Shown here in pieces: positions 1 to 9,374 of a stretch of DNA of 17,389 bases. Each line of letters starts with the position of its first letter. The stretch's first letter is position 1. The translations under genes were made by a program, and so were the position numbers. The DNA comes from CAYZBM01 sp964476705 (GTDB lineage: Bacteria; Pseudomonadota; Alphaproteobacteria; Rickettsiales; UBA6187), in assembly GCA_964476705.1 (NCBI GenBank), contig CAYZBM010000043.1, positions 1 through 17,389 of the forward strand. The letters run 5' to 3'. The notes beneath the pieces are model-generated. The model was not told the origin of the DNA. It made no database searches and saw only the letters and a program-made list of their open reading frames with translations.

Positions 1-63
1 AAAGAATTTATTATATATGTATTTTACTGTCAATTCTTTCTTAATCTACTATATTTTTGAATG

Positions 64-92
64 TTAAGGCTTTAAGAGCTTTAGCTTATAAT
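64..92 (+). promoter_or_regulatory. Putative promoter of the first giant gene
   Basis: A perfect -10 hexamer TATAAT lies at 87-92. A weak -35 candidate, TTAAGG at 64-69 (3 of 6 to consensus), sits 17 nt upstream. Transcription would start near 99, giving a leader of about 31 nt before the ATG at 130. The region is very AT-rich, so a chance TATAAT is possible. Confidence 0.4.
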
Positions 93-129
93 AAGAATTA
101 TAAATTAATATTAAAATAAAGAGTTTTTT

Positions 130-3100
130 ATGGCTTTAGAGAGAGTTGAAAGATTAAGAGAATTTAAGAAAGAATTAGAAAAACATATTGCTGTAGATGT
201 TCTAAGAAAATTAATACCAGTTATTGAGGCTAATAAAGAATATAATAAGAAGGAATCATCTAATCTTTTAGAGAAGCTGAAAACACAAGAAGACGGTCTT
301 AAAAAACTTACAATTATGGCCGAAGAAGTAAGAAGAAGTTCAAATAATAATTTAGGAGCTACAATATTAAGATCACATAAATACGGTGAGGGAATAGAAG
401 AATTTATAAATCTTTTTTTGCAAGAAAAATCAAGAGAATTAAAGTCTGATTTTGAGGGATTATTATTAGAAATAAAACCTATGATAGATCCTGATAATAA
501 ATCTCCTAAAAAGAAATATAATTATCCTGAAGATTTATCTATTATACATTTTGCTGTTGAACAAATTTTAAAATATGTTGCTAATAGTGAATCTACTAAA
601 GATAAAGAACCGCAGGAAACTTTGCTGCTTCTTAATATTTTTATTGCAATTAATCATCTTAATGATGGTTTAGAATATTTCGCTAATAATTTCTTAGAAA
701 AAACAGAAGATAATATAAAATTATTAACTAAAAATCTAATTGAATTATTTATAGAATTATCTAACTGGATTTTCAACGAGTTTCCAAGAGATAAATATAA
801 TATTCCCGATGGGATAGAGCTTGCAATTTTAGATAAAATTGCAAAAGGATGTAAACAAATTAATAAATTTACGCTTGATGAGCGTTATAAGGGAAATCTT
901 GCTTCTATTCATCAGTTAGGTGTTGTTAGATCTAATAAATTCTTAAATAGAGAATTATCAACTTTACTTCCCAAACCTATAGCTGAAGTTCTTTCTTCAT
1001 TGAAGGAAGTAACTTCGTCTTCATCAAGTGACAGTAATAGAATTGAGGATTTAAATGCCTGTTTAGTAAGTATCCAAGGAAAATTAAAAGAACCAAGTTT
1101 TGAAAATTTAAGTAACAATGAAAAACTTGTAGTTCATATTTTATATCTTACTAAAACTATAAGAATTATAAAAGAAATTGTAGCTTTAGAATTAGAAAAA
1201 ACTAAATCTACTCCAGAGGAAATATTAAAAAAATTATTAGGCGACCAAACTGTTTATAAATATATTATAGATAACATTAAAGCAGAATTGGACTTAATTG
1301 TAACATATACGGATCTTTATGATTTTACAAGATTCTGTGATGGGTTAAATATATTATATAATAGAATTGTATCTAATGATAATCCATTATCGACACAACA
1401 AGATCATATTACTAAAAGCAGAATAGCTTTAAATCTGTTTCAGGAGGTTGATAATTTTTTTAATAATTATTGTCAAAAAGTAAGAGATAATAGAAAAGAT
1501 GGAGTTTTAGTATCAATTAAAGAATTTGGAATATATTGGAATATATTATTAGATAAATTTTCTTCTGATTTATGGGTTTTTAGATTAGAAGTAGAAGAAT
1601 CAAGAGAGTTATTTCTTGGACATTTCTCAGAAATTAAAAGAGAGAGTGAAAAGCCTACAGAAAAGACAGTTAAATATAGTGCAAGAAAATTATTAATAGA
1701 AGAAGGAAGAGATGCTGCTAAAAACCAAAGAACTCAAAGAAAAAATCAAAAAAGAAGACAAAAATCTAAAGAAACCGCAGCCCAAGCAGCCCAAGTAAAA
1801 CATGAAGAAAAAGTAAAACAAAAGCAAGAAGAAGAAACGCAACAAGCAGAAGCGCGCGCCGCTGATCCAGATAGAGATAAAACAGCAGATGAAATAGCAG
1901 CTGAAGGTAATAGTAGGGTAGATCTGGAAGCTGCTAAAGATGCTTTTTTGGAAAAATTACCAAAATTACTACCTAATAAGGAATATTTTATGACTGGAGA
2001 TGAGCAAAAATTTGGTGTTAGTAATAAGGGTAGAGAAATAAAAATTAAAACTTTTAATCATACTCAAAAAGAGGATTTTTTAAAAAAACTTCATGAAGAA
2101 GCAAAAGATATAGCTAAAAAATTTGAACCAGATTTAGAAGAAGGGTTTTGCACTGAAGGTAATAAATTTTTAGCGACTTATTATTTTAATTTAGCGCAGT
2201 CATTATGTGATTCTTTAAAATTATTAACAGAAAATCAGCAAAAAGAACATCAAAAAAAAGAACCGCAAACTTATTTTAACCTACTTTTTTGTATTAGTGA
2301 GGGCGGGATATTTAAGGATATAAATAAGTTTCTAAATAAATCTTCTGAATATGCAAAAAATAATAATTGTGAAAATGAAATTGAAGTACAGAGCATCCGA
2401 GATAATATTCCCCAGCAGAAAGAAAATGCCAAAAAATTGCAGAAAAATTTACTTGGAAAGGTTAAGGAATATTACCAGGAAGAGCAAGCTGCAAGAGAAA
2501 AAAAATTAGCAGATGCCGCTGAAAGAAGAAAAAAAGAAGGTAATAATACTGTGGCTCCTAATGCACCTAATCCAAAAACTCTTTTATTTCAAAAAATGCG
2601 GGAGATGATTAATGATTTAGCTGAAAAACTTGGTGAGACTCCATTACCTGCTGCTACTACTCATGCCAAAACAAGAAATGATGATAGTGAATATAGACAA
2701 GTTAGAGATAACACTCCTGAGTTTGAGACCGGAGGGCAAGAAGCAAATTCGTCATCAGCTACTCCTCCTGGTTCAGCTGAGAATTCAGTTTCTAGAGATG
2801 AAGTAGAAGAATCTGAGCCTGTAGATGTAGTTAGTGCTGCGCCCGCAGAACCAGATTTATTGAATAATTACCAAGAAGAACCTACTCATGCAGAACATCC
2901 TTATGTAATGGCTCAGGATGTAATGAATCCTCATCAAACGTATCCCTCTATAATGCAACCTTTTCCTCAGCTGCCTCCGATGATGTTCCCCTATGGCCAG
3001 CCTTTTACTTATGCTATGGGACCTCAATTTATGCCGTCTATGTTTCCTGGAATTATGCCAGGATTACCACCTCAAAATGGACTTATGTCTGGTTTTTCCG

Positions 3101-3570
3101 CTCAAGAACCAGAACAGCAACCAGAAGCAGATCAATTAACAGCTGAGCAAAAGGAGGCTTTAGTTGAATCTAGATTAGCAGATATGCAAAAAAAGCAAGT
3201 AGGAAATGGAGAAACCCCACCTCTAATTCCAGGTACTGAAGTTAACATAAGTGGAATAAAATATAAGATTATAGCTGGACCTGATAGAGTTGGAGGCGTT
3301 AACTTTGTAGAAGTTAATCCTCGGCATACTTCAGCTAATCAATCTGGCGAAGAAACACGACCTGAACCTAGAGAAAGAAAGCCTCTAACAATTACTGATT
3401 CAGCTAGCGGACGTCCAGTTGTAATAACTTCAGTTACAGCAAGCTCTGCAAGTGCGGCAGCAAATACAGGTTCTGGAGGAGAGATAGATAAGGGTGGTCC
3501 TGGAGCTTTAGATGCAGCTACCGCAAGCTCTATGGGACCAGATAGAAACTTCAGATGTAGTGATGACTAA
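130..3570 (+). CDS. Giant coiled-coil-type protein of unknown function (paralogue A)
   Basis: I do not recognise this 1146-residue protein. It has no signal peptide or obvious membrane segment, so it is probably cytosolic or exported by a signal-independent route (inference). Residues 1-500 are helical and Lys/Glu/Asn/Leu-rich. Residues about 501-595 are a highly charged stretch rich in K, E, Q and A that looks like coiled coil or an extended helix. A second helical domain begins at D598 (DLEAAKDAFLEKLPKLLP) and runs to about 800. Residues about 860-918 are disordered and acidic. Residues about 920-995 are rich in Pro, Met, Phe and Tyr, and the C-terminus is rich in Ser/Ala/Gly/Thr. The next gene has the same order of segments, with the second helical domain starting at almost the same residue. 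Arginine is mostly AGA. The ATG at 130 follows a weak AAAGAG ribosome site. The gene is probably co-transcribed with its neighbour, since the 61-nt gap shows no clear terminator. An effector or structural role is possible but unproven. Confidence 0.85.
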   Translation: MALERVERLREFKKELEKHIAVDVLRKLIPVIEANKEYNKKESSNLLEKLKTQEDGLKKLTIMAEEVRRSSNNNLGATILRSHKYGEGIEEFINLFLQEKSRELKSDFEGLLLEIKPMIDPDNKSPKKKYNYPEDLSIIHFAVEQILKYVANSESTKDKEPQETLLLLNIFIAINHLNDGLEYFANNFLEKTEDNIKLLTKNLIELFIELSNWIFNEFPRDKYNIPDGIELAILDKIAKGCKQINKFTLDERYKGNLASIHQLGVVRSNKFLNRELSTLLPKPIAEVLSSLKEVTSSSSSDSNRIEDLNACLVSIQGKLKEPSFENLSNNEKLVVHILYLTKTIRIIKEIVALELEKTKSTPEEILKKLLGDQTVYKYIIDNIKAELDLIVTYTDLYDFTRFCDGLNILYNRIVSNDNPLSTQQDHITKSRIALNLFQEVDNFFNNYCQKVRDNRKDGVLVSIKEFGIYWNILLDKFSSDLWVFRLEVEESRELFLGHFSEIKRESEKPTEKTVKYSARKLLIEEGRDAAKNQRTQRKNQKRRQKSKETAAQAAQVKHEEKVKQKQEEETQQAEARAADPDRDKTADEIAAEGNSRVDLEAAKDAFLEKLPKLLPNKEYFMTGDEQKFGVSNKGREIKIKTFNHTQKEDFLKKLHEEAKDIAKKFEPDLEEGFCTEGNKFLATYYFNLAQSLCDSLKLLTENQQKEHQKKEPQTYFNLLFCISEGGIFKDINKFLNKSSEYAKNNNCENEIEVQSIRDNIPQQKENAKKLQKNLLGKVKEYYQEEQAAREKKLADAAERRKKEGNNTVAPNAPNPKTLLFQKMREMINDLAEKLGETPLPAATTHAKTRNDDSEYRQVRDNTPEFETGGQEANSSSATPPGSAENSVSRDEVEESEPVDVVSAAPAEPDLLNNYQEEPTHAEHPYVMAQDVMNPHQTYPSIMQPFPQLPPMMFPYGQPFTYAMGPQFMPSMFPGIMPGLPPQNGLMSGFSAQEPEQQPEADQLTAEQKEALVESRLADMQKKQVGNGETPPLIPGTEVNISGIKYKIIAGPDRVGGVNFVEVNPRHTSANQSGEETRPEPRERKPLTITDSASGRPVVITSVTASSASAAANTGSGGEIDKGGPGALDAATASSMGPDRNFRCSDD

Positions 3571-3631
3571 AAATTAAAAAATACTTTTATTTTAAGTTGA
3601 TAATAAATAATTTCTTTTAGAAATATAGCTT

Positions 3632-6600
3632 ATGCCGATACCTAAAAAAATAACAAAAGCAGTAAAAAAAAACTTACCTTCAGTGCTTAAATTATCTTTT
3701 GCTGACTTACAAAGAGAAAGAGAAGCATTAGCAGTTGGGATGAGAGATCAATCTACTTACTCTAGGCTGTTATTAGATTCTTTTCTTCAAGGTAATATAA
3801 GTGAGGAGGAAAAACAAATAAAACTAGAAATAGTTCATATAGGACATTTATTTGCTTTACGAACTAATGTAAATGAGGGTGAGAAAAAAATTGATATACC
3901 AGATAATGTTGCAGCTAAAAATAAGGAAAAAGCTAGATATTTTTTAGATCAAATGTGTGAAGAATATAATAGAGATGAAAAATCTGGTGCGCTGTTAACG
4001 GGTTTATTTGTTTGGTATGGTATAGTTGCTTTAAATTATTTAATGGTAGATTTTCAAAAAGCAGCTAAAGTAGATAAAGATTTTAAATTATTATCTATCG
4101 AGCTGATAGTTTTTTTATCTTATTTTTTAGAACAAAATATATATTTACTTAATTCTTTTGAAGTAAAAATTATAGATCTTTTTTTCTTTAAATTAAAAGG
4201 CCAGAGTGGAGTTTTTGATGTTGGATATAAAAATTTTGCTTATGCAAGAAATAATAAAGCAAATGATTTTACTAGAACTGCGAAGGCTATGGCTTCCTTT
4301 TTTGTTAAAGCACAAAGTTTTACTAATGAGTTAGAACCAAAGAATTTTAAATATAATCAAGAACTTTTGAGTAGATTTTTAAATAGTATAAAAGATCTTT
4401 TAAATACAAATGGAATATTAAGCGAACAAGTAGATCGAAAAGATTTAGAAAATTGTAGATTTAGAGTTGTTCTAGCTCTTAGATTAATAGATATGGTAGT
4501 TTTACCGGCGTTAAAGATTTATGTCGAAGTAAATAAAGAAAATAATCCGGAAAATGATATTTATAAAATTTTAGGGGATGATGAAAAATCTATTTTTAAT
4601 TACTTACAAAGAATTATAATTAATGCTTTGAATAATATTTCCGCCAATATAGAATATGATGCAGAAAAAGGGCTAAAGAAGCTTTCATCACATGTAGATT
4701 CATATATGTTGCAATATATTCCTTCTACGCAAAAATCTATAGAAGGGGAGTCATCTCCTAGATTAGCTCTTACATTGCCTAATATGCGATCCTCAGCGTT
4801 GTCTACTGCGTCATCTTCTGTATTACTTCCTATTCTTGCTGTTTTTAATGACTTACAAAATTCTCTTGTTTCAAATAAAGATGAAGATAATAAAGATGAT
4901 TTAGAAAAAACGCTATTTCTTCTAAATATACAAAATACTTTTCTAGAAAAATCTTTTTCAGAACCTATTAATCTAAGAATGCAAGCAAACCCAGATTTTG
5001 CTCTTGGAAAAATGCTTGGAGACATAGAGCTCCAAATTAAGATTGTAAACAGGCAATTAGAACAGGTTCAAGAAAGAATTAAAGCAATAGAAGAGAAAGA
5101 ACAAAGATTATTAGAGCAAGAAAAAAATAGAAATGACAAAGAATTTCAAACAAAAAAAACTATTTCTGAAAGAGTCTATGATGATTTAATGGCAGAATGT
5201 ACTCTAAATGAAGAAGAGAAAGAAATTAAAGAAGATAATCTTAAAGCAGAAAGAGCATTAAAAGAAGCAATAAAAGCCGCAAAAAGAGAAAAGAAGCATG
5301 CTGAAACTGTAGCAGAAAAACAAGCTAAAGAATTAGCAAAAGAGCAAAAAAAATCAGAAGAAACAGAACAAACAGCTAAAGTTAAAGAAACTAGTGTTAG
5401 AAAAGATTCTGAAGGAGCAAAAGATTTATTACTGAAGAAAATATCTGAGTTACCTACTACCCACAAATTATTTTTAAGAAAAGATGATCCAATAATAGGT
5501 TATGATCGTGGGCAACAAGTTAGTAAAAGCTGTTTAATATTTGATTCTAAATATAAAGATGATATTTGGCAAAAAATAAAAGAGGAAATTACTGGTTTAT
5601 CTAAGTATTTAGAAGCAAAGGAGCAAAAACTATTTAAACTTCAGTGTGATTATACTATGGCTGCAGCTTTTCTTGCTGCACTGGAAATCAAGGAAAGATT
5701 AGGTTATCTTTCTGTAATATCTTATGCAGATAATGTATTTTCTTTGATAAATGAATTTTATTCAAAAGTAGAGCAATATTTACTTCAAAAAGAAATAGAT
5801 ATAGATGAAGTTATAAGAGATAGTTTTAAAACGGCGATTAAGTCAGGAAGAGAGCGTTTAGAAACATTAGAGCGTAATATTTTAGAGAAAGCTAAAGAGC
5901 ATTATGAAAAAGAATGTGCAGCCGCAACAGCAGCAATACGACGTAATATAGCAAATGGTAAAGAAAGATCTAATAATGGACCAAGTGTTAGAACTATAGA
6001 GCGACGGAGATTGCACAACTCAATATCAACTTTTTCAAAGAAATTAGCTGTAAAATTAGACTTACCTGTGGTTACTTATAAAAATACTCTTAGATTTATG
6101 AGAACCACTAATTCTGCCACTGCACAATCAGGCTCTATGGGTCACTTCAATCCCCAACCACATCCAGAATTTAATCCAGCTAACTTTCCAGAGTTAGGAA
6201 ATGCAAATTTTGCTGGTAGTTCAAATACTACTAATTTTCAAAGTACTGCTGAAAGAAAAATAACAACAGGAGCTGTAGCTACTAATGAAGATATGAATCC
6301 TGAATTATATTGCGAAATAGGCATAGAGCATTTTCCTGATGAGAATAGATATTTATTATCTACAGAATATTCAGGACAAGAAATATCCACAAATTTCCAT
6401 TATAAGAGTCTTGAAGATGAAGTGATATTAAAATCTTCTGAAGGCGAGGATATTATTTTAACTATAGAGAAGTTTTTGGAAGGTGATTTAGGTAGGGATG
6501 AAAATGATATAAATACTCCTATAGATATTAGCAGAAAAAATTCATTACATCAGTTGATTATTAGTAATGCAAATAGAAATTGTTTTGCTATTGGTACCAA

Positions 6601-7513
6601 TGCTTATGTCGAATCTAAAAGTTCTAGAATATTTAATTATAAATATATGGGCCCTATTAATTATATTGCACCTGGTCCAATGTATCCTGGATCTTTAGCC
6701 TTTGAGCAACAGCAGCAAATGCAGCAAGTAGAGCCTAGTACTTATAATTTTGGTCCACATGTTCCGCCTCCTGGTAGAGCTGTTAAACCTTCCGGTCCAT
6801 TTCCCAGTGATGCAAATGTAGAAGTTGTAACTATAAGAGGCCAAGAGTCACCAGGAACTAGCAAAAATAGTTCATTTAAGATTACTTATAACGGTAGAAG
6901 TTTTATAGTCCCTGAAGATGCTTATGTAGAAATATTAAATATTCCTGGAGAAAATAAATATATTATAAGTACAGATGATTTTGGAGAAAGACTTACAATT
7001 AATCTTTATTATAGAGATAGTAATGAGCAATTAAAACTTTCTAGTAATGAATTAGTTAAAATAAGTGATCTCGAGAATGCTAGGGATGAACTAAAAAGTT
7101 CCTTATATAAACTTATCCTTAACCTAACTTTAAATGATAAAAAAACTTCTAATATTTATACAAATAATTATTTAGGTGATAGCAAAAAAGATGAAGAAAA
7201 GCATACTTATCTGACAGAGCAAGAACTTTTAGCTAGAGCTGAAGCTATCAAGTCTAGGTATGTCAATATATCTGGAGGATTAAAAGATCAATCTGGGCAG
7301 GTTTATTTTCAGGCTGGTATACCTAAAAGTTATTTAAATGCACAAGCGGTGATAGCAAGAATTAAAGGTTCTATACCTCAATCATTGGATTCTGGTGGGA
7401 ATCATGGGAATGCAACATCTACGACCGAACCGCCAGCAAACAATTTAGATGTAGCTACAGCAGTAGCTACCGGAGAGTTATCTAGACCTGGCTCCCCATC
7501 AGCCCTAGGCTAA
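3632..7513 (+). CDS. Giant coiled-coil-type protein of unknown function (paralogue B)
   Basis: I do not recognise this 1293-residue protein. No signal peptide is visible. Residues 1-460 are helical. Residues about 463-597 form a long charged coiled-coil-like stretch full of K/E/A heptad-like runs. A second helical domain starts at E594 (EGAKDLLLKKISELP) and resembles the D598 region of the preceding protein. Residues about 893-983 and 1098-1164 are two copies of one module, each with a Y-x-E-I start, a PxENxYxxST motif and a Ser-Ser/Leu-Ile rich end. Between them is a Pro/Gly/Tyr/Gln-rich linker with a QQQQMQQ run. The C-terminus is Ala/Thr/Ser-rich. The start has no good Shine-Dalgarno. A 6-bp hairpin (ATTTCT-TTT-AGAAAT, 3610-3624) lies just upstream of the ATG and might affect initiation. 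AGA dominates the arginine codons, as in the preceding gene. The pair looks like an old tandem duplication. Confidence 0.85.
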   Translation: MPIPKKITKAVKKNLPSVLKLSFADLQREREALAVGMRDQSTYSRLLLDSFLQGNISEEEKQIKLEIVHIGHLFALRTNVNEGEKKIDIPDNVAAKNKEKARYFLDQMCEEYNRDEKSGALLTGLFVWYGIVALNYLMVDFQKAAKVDKDFKLLSIELIVFLSYFLEQNIYLLNSFEVKIIDLFFFKLKGQSGVFDVGYKNFAYARNNKANDFTRTAKAMASFFVKAQSFTNELEPKNFKYNQELLSRFLNSIKDLLNTNGILSEQVDRKDLENCRFRVVLALRLIDMVVLPALKIYVEVNKENNPENDIYKILGDDEKSIFNYLQRIIINALNNISANIEYDAEKGLKKLSSHVDSYMLQYIPSTQKSIEGESSPRLALTLPNMRSSALSTASSSVLLPILAVFNDLQNSLVSNKDEDNKDDLEKTLFLLNIQNTFLEKSFSEPINLRMQANPDFALGKMLGDIELQIKIVNRQLEQVQERIKAIEEKEQRLLEQEKNRNDKEFQTKKTISERVYDDLMAECTLNEEEKEIKEDNLKAERALKEAIKAAKREKKHAETVAEKQAKELAKEQKKSEETEQTAKVKETSVRKDSEGAKDLLLKKISELPTTHKLFLRKDDPIIGYDRGQQVSKSCLIFDSKYKDDIWQKIKEEITGLSKYLEAKEQKLFKLQCDYTMAAAFLAALEIKERLGYLSVISYADNVFSLINEFYSKVEQYLLQKEIDIDEVIRDSFKTAIKSGRERLETLERNILEKAKEHYEKECAAATAAIRRNIANGKERSNNGPSVRTIERRRLHNSISTFSKKLAVKLDLPVVTYKNTLRFMRTTNSATAQSGSMGHFNPQPHPEFNPANFPELGNANFAGSSNTTNFQSTAERKITTGAVATNEDMNPELYCEIGIEHFPDENRYLLSTEYSGQEISTNFHYKSLEDEVILKSSEGEDIILTIEKFLEGDLGRDENDINTPIDISRKNSLHQLIISNANRNCFAIGTNAYVESKSSRIFNYKYMGPINYIAPGPMYPGSLAFEQQQQMQQVEPSTYNFGPHVPPPGRAVKPSGPFPSDANVEVVTIRGQESPGTSKNSSFKITYNGRSFIVPEDAYVEILNIPGENKYIISTDDFGERLTINLYYRDSNEQLKLSSNELVKISDLENARDELKSSLYKLILNLTLNDKKTSNIYTNNYLGDSKKDEEKHTYLTEQELLARAEAIKSRYVNISGGLKDQSGQVYFQAGIPKSYLNAQAVIARIKGSIPQSLDSGGNHGNATSTTEPPANNLDVATAVATGELSRPGSPSALG

Positions 7514-7552
7514 ATTTTAATTAGAATTGTAGCAAAATAAGATAATTAATAG

Positions 7553-7580
7553 GTGACATTTTCTTCCTAATTTGTATATT
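7553..7580 (+). promoter_or_regulatory. Promoter of ilvD
   Basis: GTGACA (7553-7558, 5 of 6 to TTGACA), a 16-nt spacer and TATATT (7575-7580, 5 of 6) form a good sigma-70-type promoter. Transcription would begin near 7587, 30 nt before the ATG at 7617. This rules out the upstream in-frame TTG at 7572, which would lie inside the promoter. Confidence 0.55.
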
Positions 7581-7616
7581 AGCACACTTATAAATAACTT
7601 TAAAAATAGTAAAAAA

Positions 7617-9353
7617 ATGCCAGAATTTGATAAAAGCAAGTTACCAAGTCGTTATATAACCAGCATGCATGGCTGTGAAGGTCGGAGAACCATGCTAGAA
7701 AACTTAAAAACTGAGGCCTATCCTGAAGGTTGTGGTCCGGGGTTAGATAATCCGCTAGTCTGTGTGGTGGATACTGGTAATGAATCGGCGCCTTGTAATA
7801 TTGACTTACCTAAGCAAGCTGGATTTGCTAAAACTGGGGTAAGGCAAGGTGGCGGAACACCTTTCGGCGTTTCAACCATTACTGTAACTGATGGTATAGC
7901 TATGGGCCATCAAGGGATGAAATCATCTTTAGTATCGCGTGAAGTTATTGCTGATTCGGTAGAATTATCGGTTCGTGGCCATTGTTATGATGCGATAGTT
8001 GGTATTGCAGGTTGTGATAAATCTTTGCCAGGACTTATGATGGCAATGTGCAGGCTTAATGTACCTTCAGTTTTTATGTATGGTGGTTCGATCTTACCTG
8101 GGCGTTTTAAAGGTAAAGATGTAACTATTATTGACGTATTTGAAGCGGTAGGTAAATGTGATAATGGTCAAATGAGCCAAGAAGATCTACGCGGAATTAC
8201 CAAAGCGGCATGCCCGACAGCTGGTGCTTGCGGTGGTCAATATACTGCCAATACTATGGCTTGTGTATCTGAGGCCATTGGCCTTGCGCTTCCTGGATCT
8301 GCAGGAGCTCCTGCGCCTTATGAAAGTCGTTATGAATATGCGATAGCCTCAGGTAAAGCAGTAATGGATTGTTTACGTAAAAATATTAGACCTCGGGATA
8401 TAGTTACTAGAAAATCACTAGAAAATGCCGCAACAATAGTTGCCGCAACCGGAGGCTCTACTAATGCGGCGTTACATTTGCCGGCAATTGCCCATGAATG
8501 TGGGATTGATTTTGATCTTCATGATGTTGGTGAAATTTTCAAAAAAACTCCTTATATAGCCGATCTTAAACCGGGCGGAAAATATGTCGCTAAAGATTTA
8601 TATGAAGTAGGTGGCGTACAAATAATTTTAAAAGAATTATATGATAATGGTTTTATTCATGGTGATTGTTTAACGGTTACTGGCAAAACTATGGCGGAAA
8701 ATTTAGCTGAAGTAAAATTCCCTGATAATCAAGATGTAGTTTATAGAGTTAAAAATCCTTTGTCTAAAAATGGGGGAGTGGTAACTTTAAAAGGTAATTT
8801 AGCGCCACAAGGTGCAATAGTTAAGATAGCGGGAATGAAAAATCTTAAACATACAGGTCCTGCTTTATGTTTTGACTGTGAAGAAGATGCTTTTAAAGCG
8901 GTGCAAAATCACCAATATAAAGAAGGTGATGTTTTTGTAATTCGTTATGAAGGACCAAAAGGTGGCCCTGGTATGCGTGAGATGCTAGCAACTACAGCTG
9001 CGCTTTATGGCCAAGGTATGGGTGAAAAAGTTGCACTTATTACTGACGGTAGATTCTCCGGTGGAACTCGTGGTTTTTGTATCGGGCATATTGGACCGGA
9101 AGCACAAGATGGCGGACCTATAGCTTTGCTTAATAATGGTGATATAATTACTATTGATGCTTTAAAAGGTACTATAGATGTAGCCCTAAGTGCTGAGGAA
9201 TTAGCAGAGCGGCGCAAAAAATGGCGTCAGCGAGAAAATGCTTATCAATCAGGTGCGCTTTGGAAATACGCACAGCTCGTTGGCCCTGCAGAAAAAGGGG
9301 CAGTGACTCATGGTGGTGCTAAGACCGAGAAATCTGTTTATGCTGATGTGTAG
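7617..9353 (+). CDS. ilvD: Dihydroxy-acid dehydratase
   Basis: This member of the IlvD/Edd family has 578 aa from the chosen ATG. Known IlvD enzymes dehydrate 2,3-dihydroxy-isovalerate and 2,3-dihydroxy-3-methylvalerate to the 2-keto acids, the third common step of valine and isoleucine synthesis, in the cytosol. Likely iron-sulfur cysteines are C60 (ESAPCN), C133 (AGCDKS) and C205 in CPTAGACGG (199-207). The C-terminal GRFSGGTRGFCIGHIGPEA carries the family's conserved serine. Full-length members are about 560-615 aa, so the gene looks intact. An in-frame TTG at 7572 would add 15 residues but falls inside the promoter. The gene stands alone, with no ilvC, ilvB/N or ilvE nearby. Unlike the two preceding genes it uses many CGT/CGG/CGC arginine codons and is clearly richer in GC. 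The stop is 21 bp from the convergent gene's stop, with no obvious terminator between. A sugar-acid dehydratase of the same superfamily is the main alternative. Confidence 0.93.
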   Translation: MPEFDKSKLPSRYITSMHGCEGRRTMLENLKTEAYPEGCGPGLDNPLVCVVDTGNESAPCNIDLPKQAGFAKTGVRQGGGTPFGVSTITVTDGIAMGHQGMKSSLVSREVIADSVELSVRGHCYDAIVGIAGCDKSLPGLMMAMCRLNVPSVFMYGGSILPGRFKGKDVTIIDVFEAVGKCDNGQMSQEDLRGITKAACPTAGACGGQYTANTMACVSEAIGLALPGSAGAPAPYESRYEYAIASGKAVMDCLRKNIRPRDIVTRKSLENAATIVAATGGSTNAALHLPAIAHECGIDFDLHDVGEIFKKTPYIADLKPGGKYVAKDLYEVGGVQIILKELYDNGFIHGDCLTVTGKTMAENLAEVKFPDNQDVVYRVKNPLSKNGGVVTLKGNLAPQGAIVKIAGMKNLKHTGPALCFDCEEDAFKAVQNHQYKEGDVFVIRYEGPKGGPGMREMLATTAALYGQGMGEKVALITDGRFSGGTRGFCIGHIGPEAQDGGPIALLNNGDIITIDALKGTIDVALSAEELAERRKKWRQRENAYQSGALWKYAQLVGPAEKGAVTHGGAKTEKSVYADV

Positions 9354-9374
9354 GAGTGGTATATAATCAGCCCC

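Noticed and set aside
1..39. Inverted repeat AAAGAATT (1-8) / AATTCTTT (32-39)
   Set aside because: An AT-only 8-bp stem with a 23-nt loop at the window edge. It could be the tail of an upstream terminator, but chance is likely at this base composition.
7572..7616. N-terminal extension of ilvD from a TTG codon
   Set aside because: It falls inside the predicted promoter and has no ribosome site or family support. The ATG at 7617 gives the usual length.
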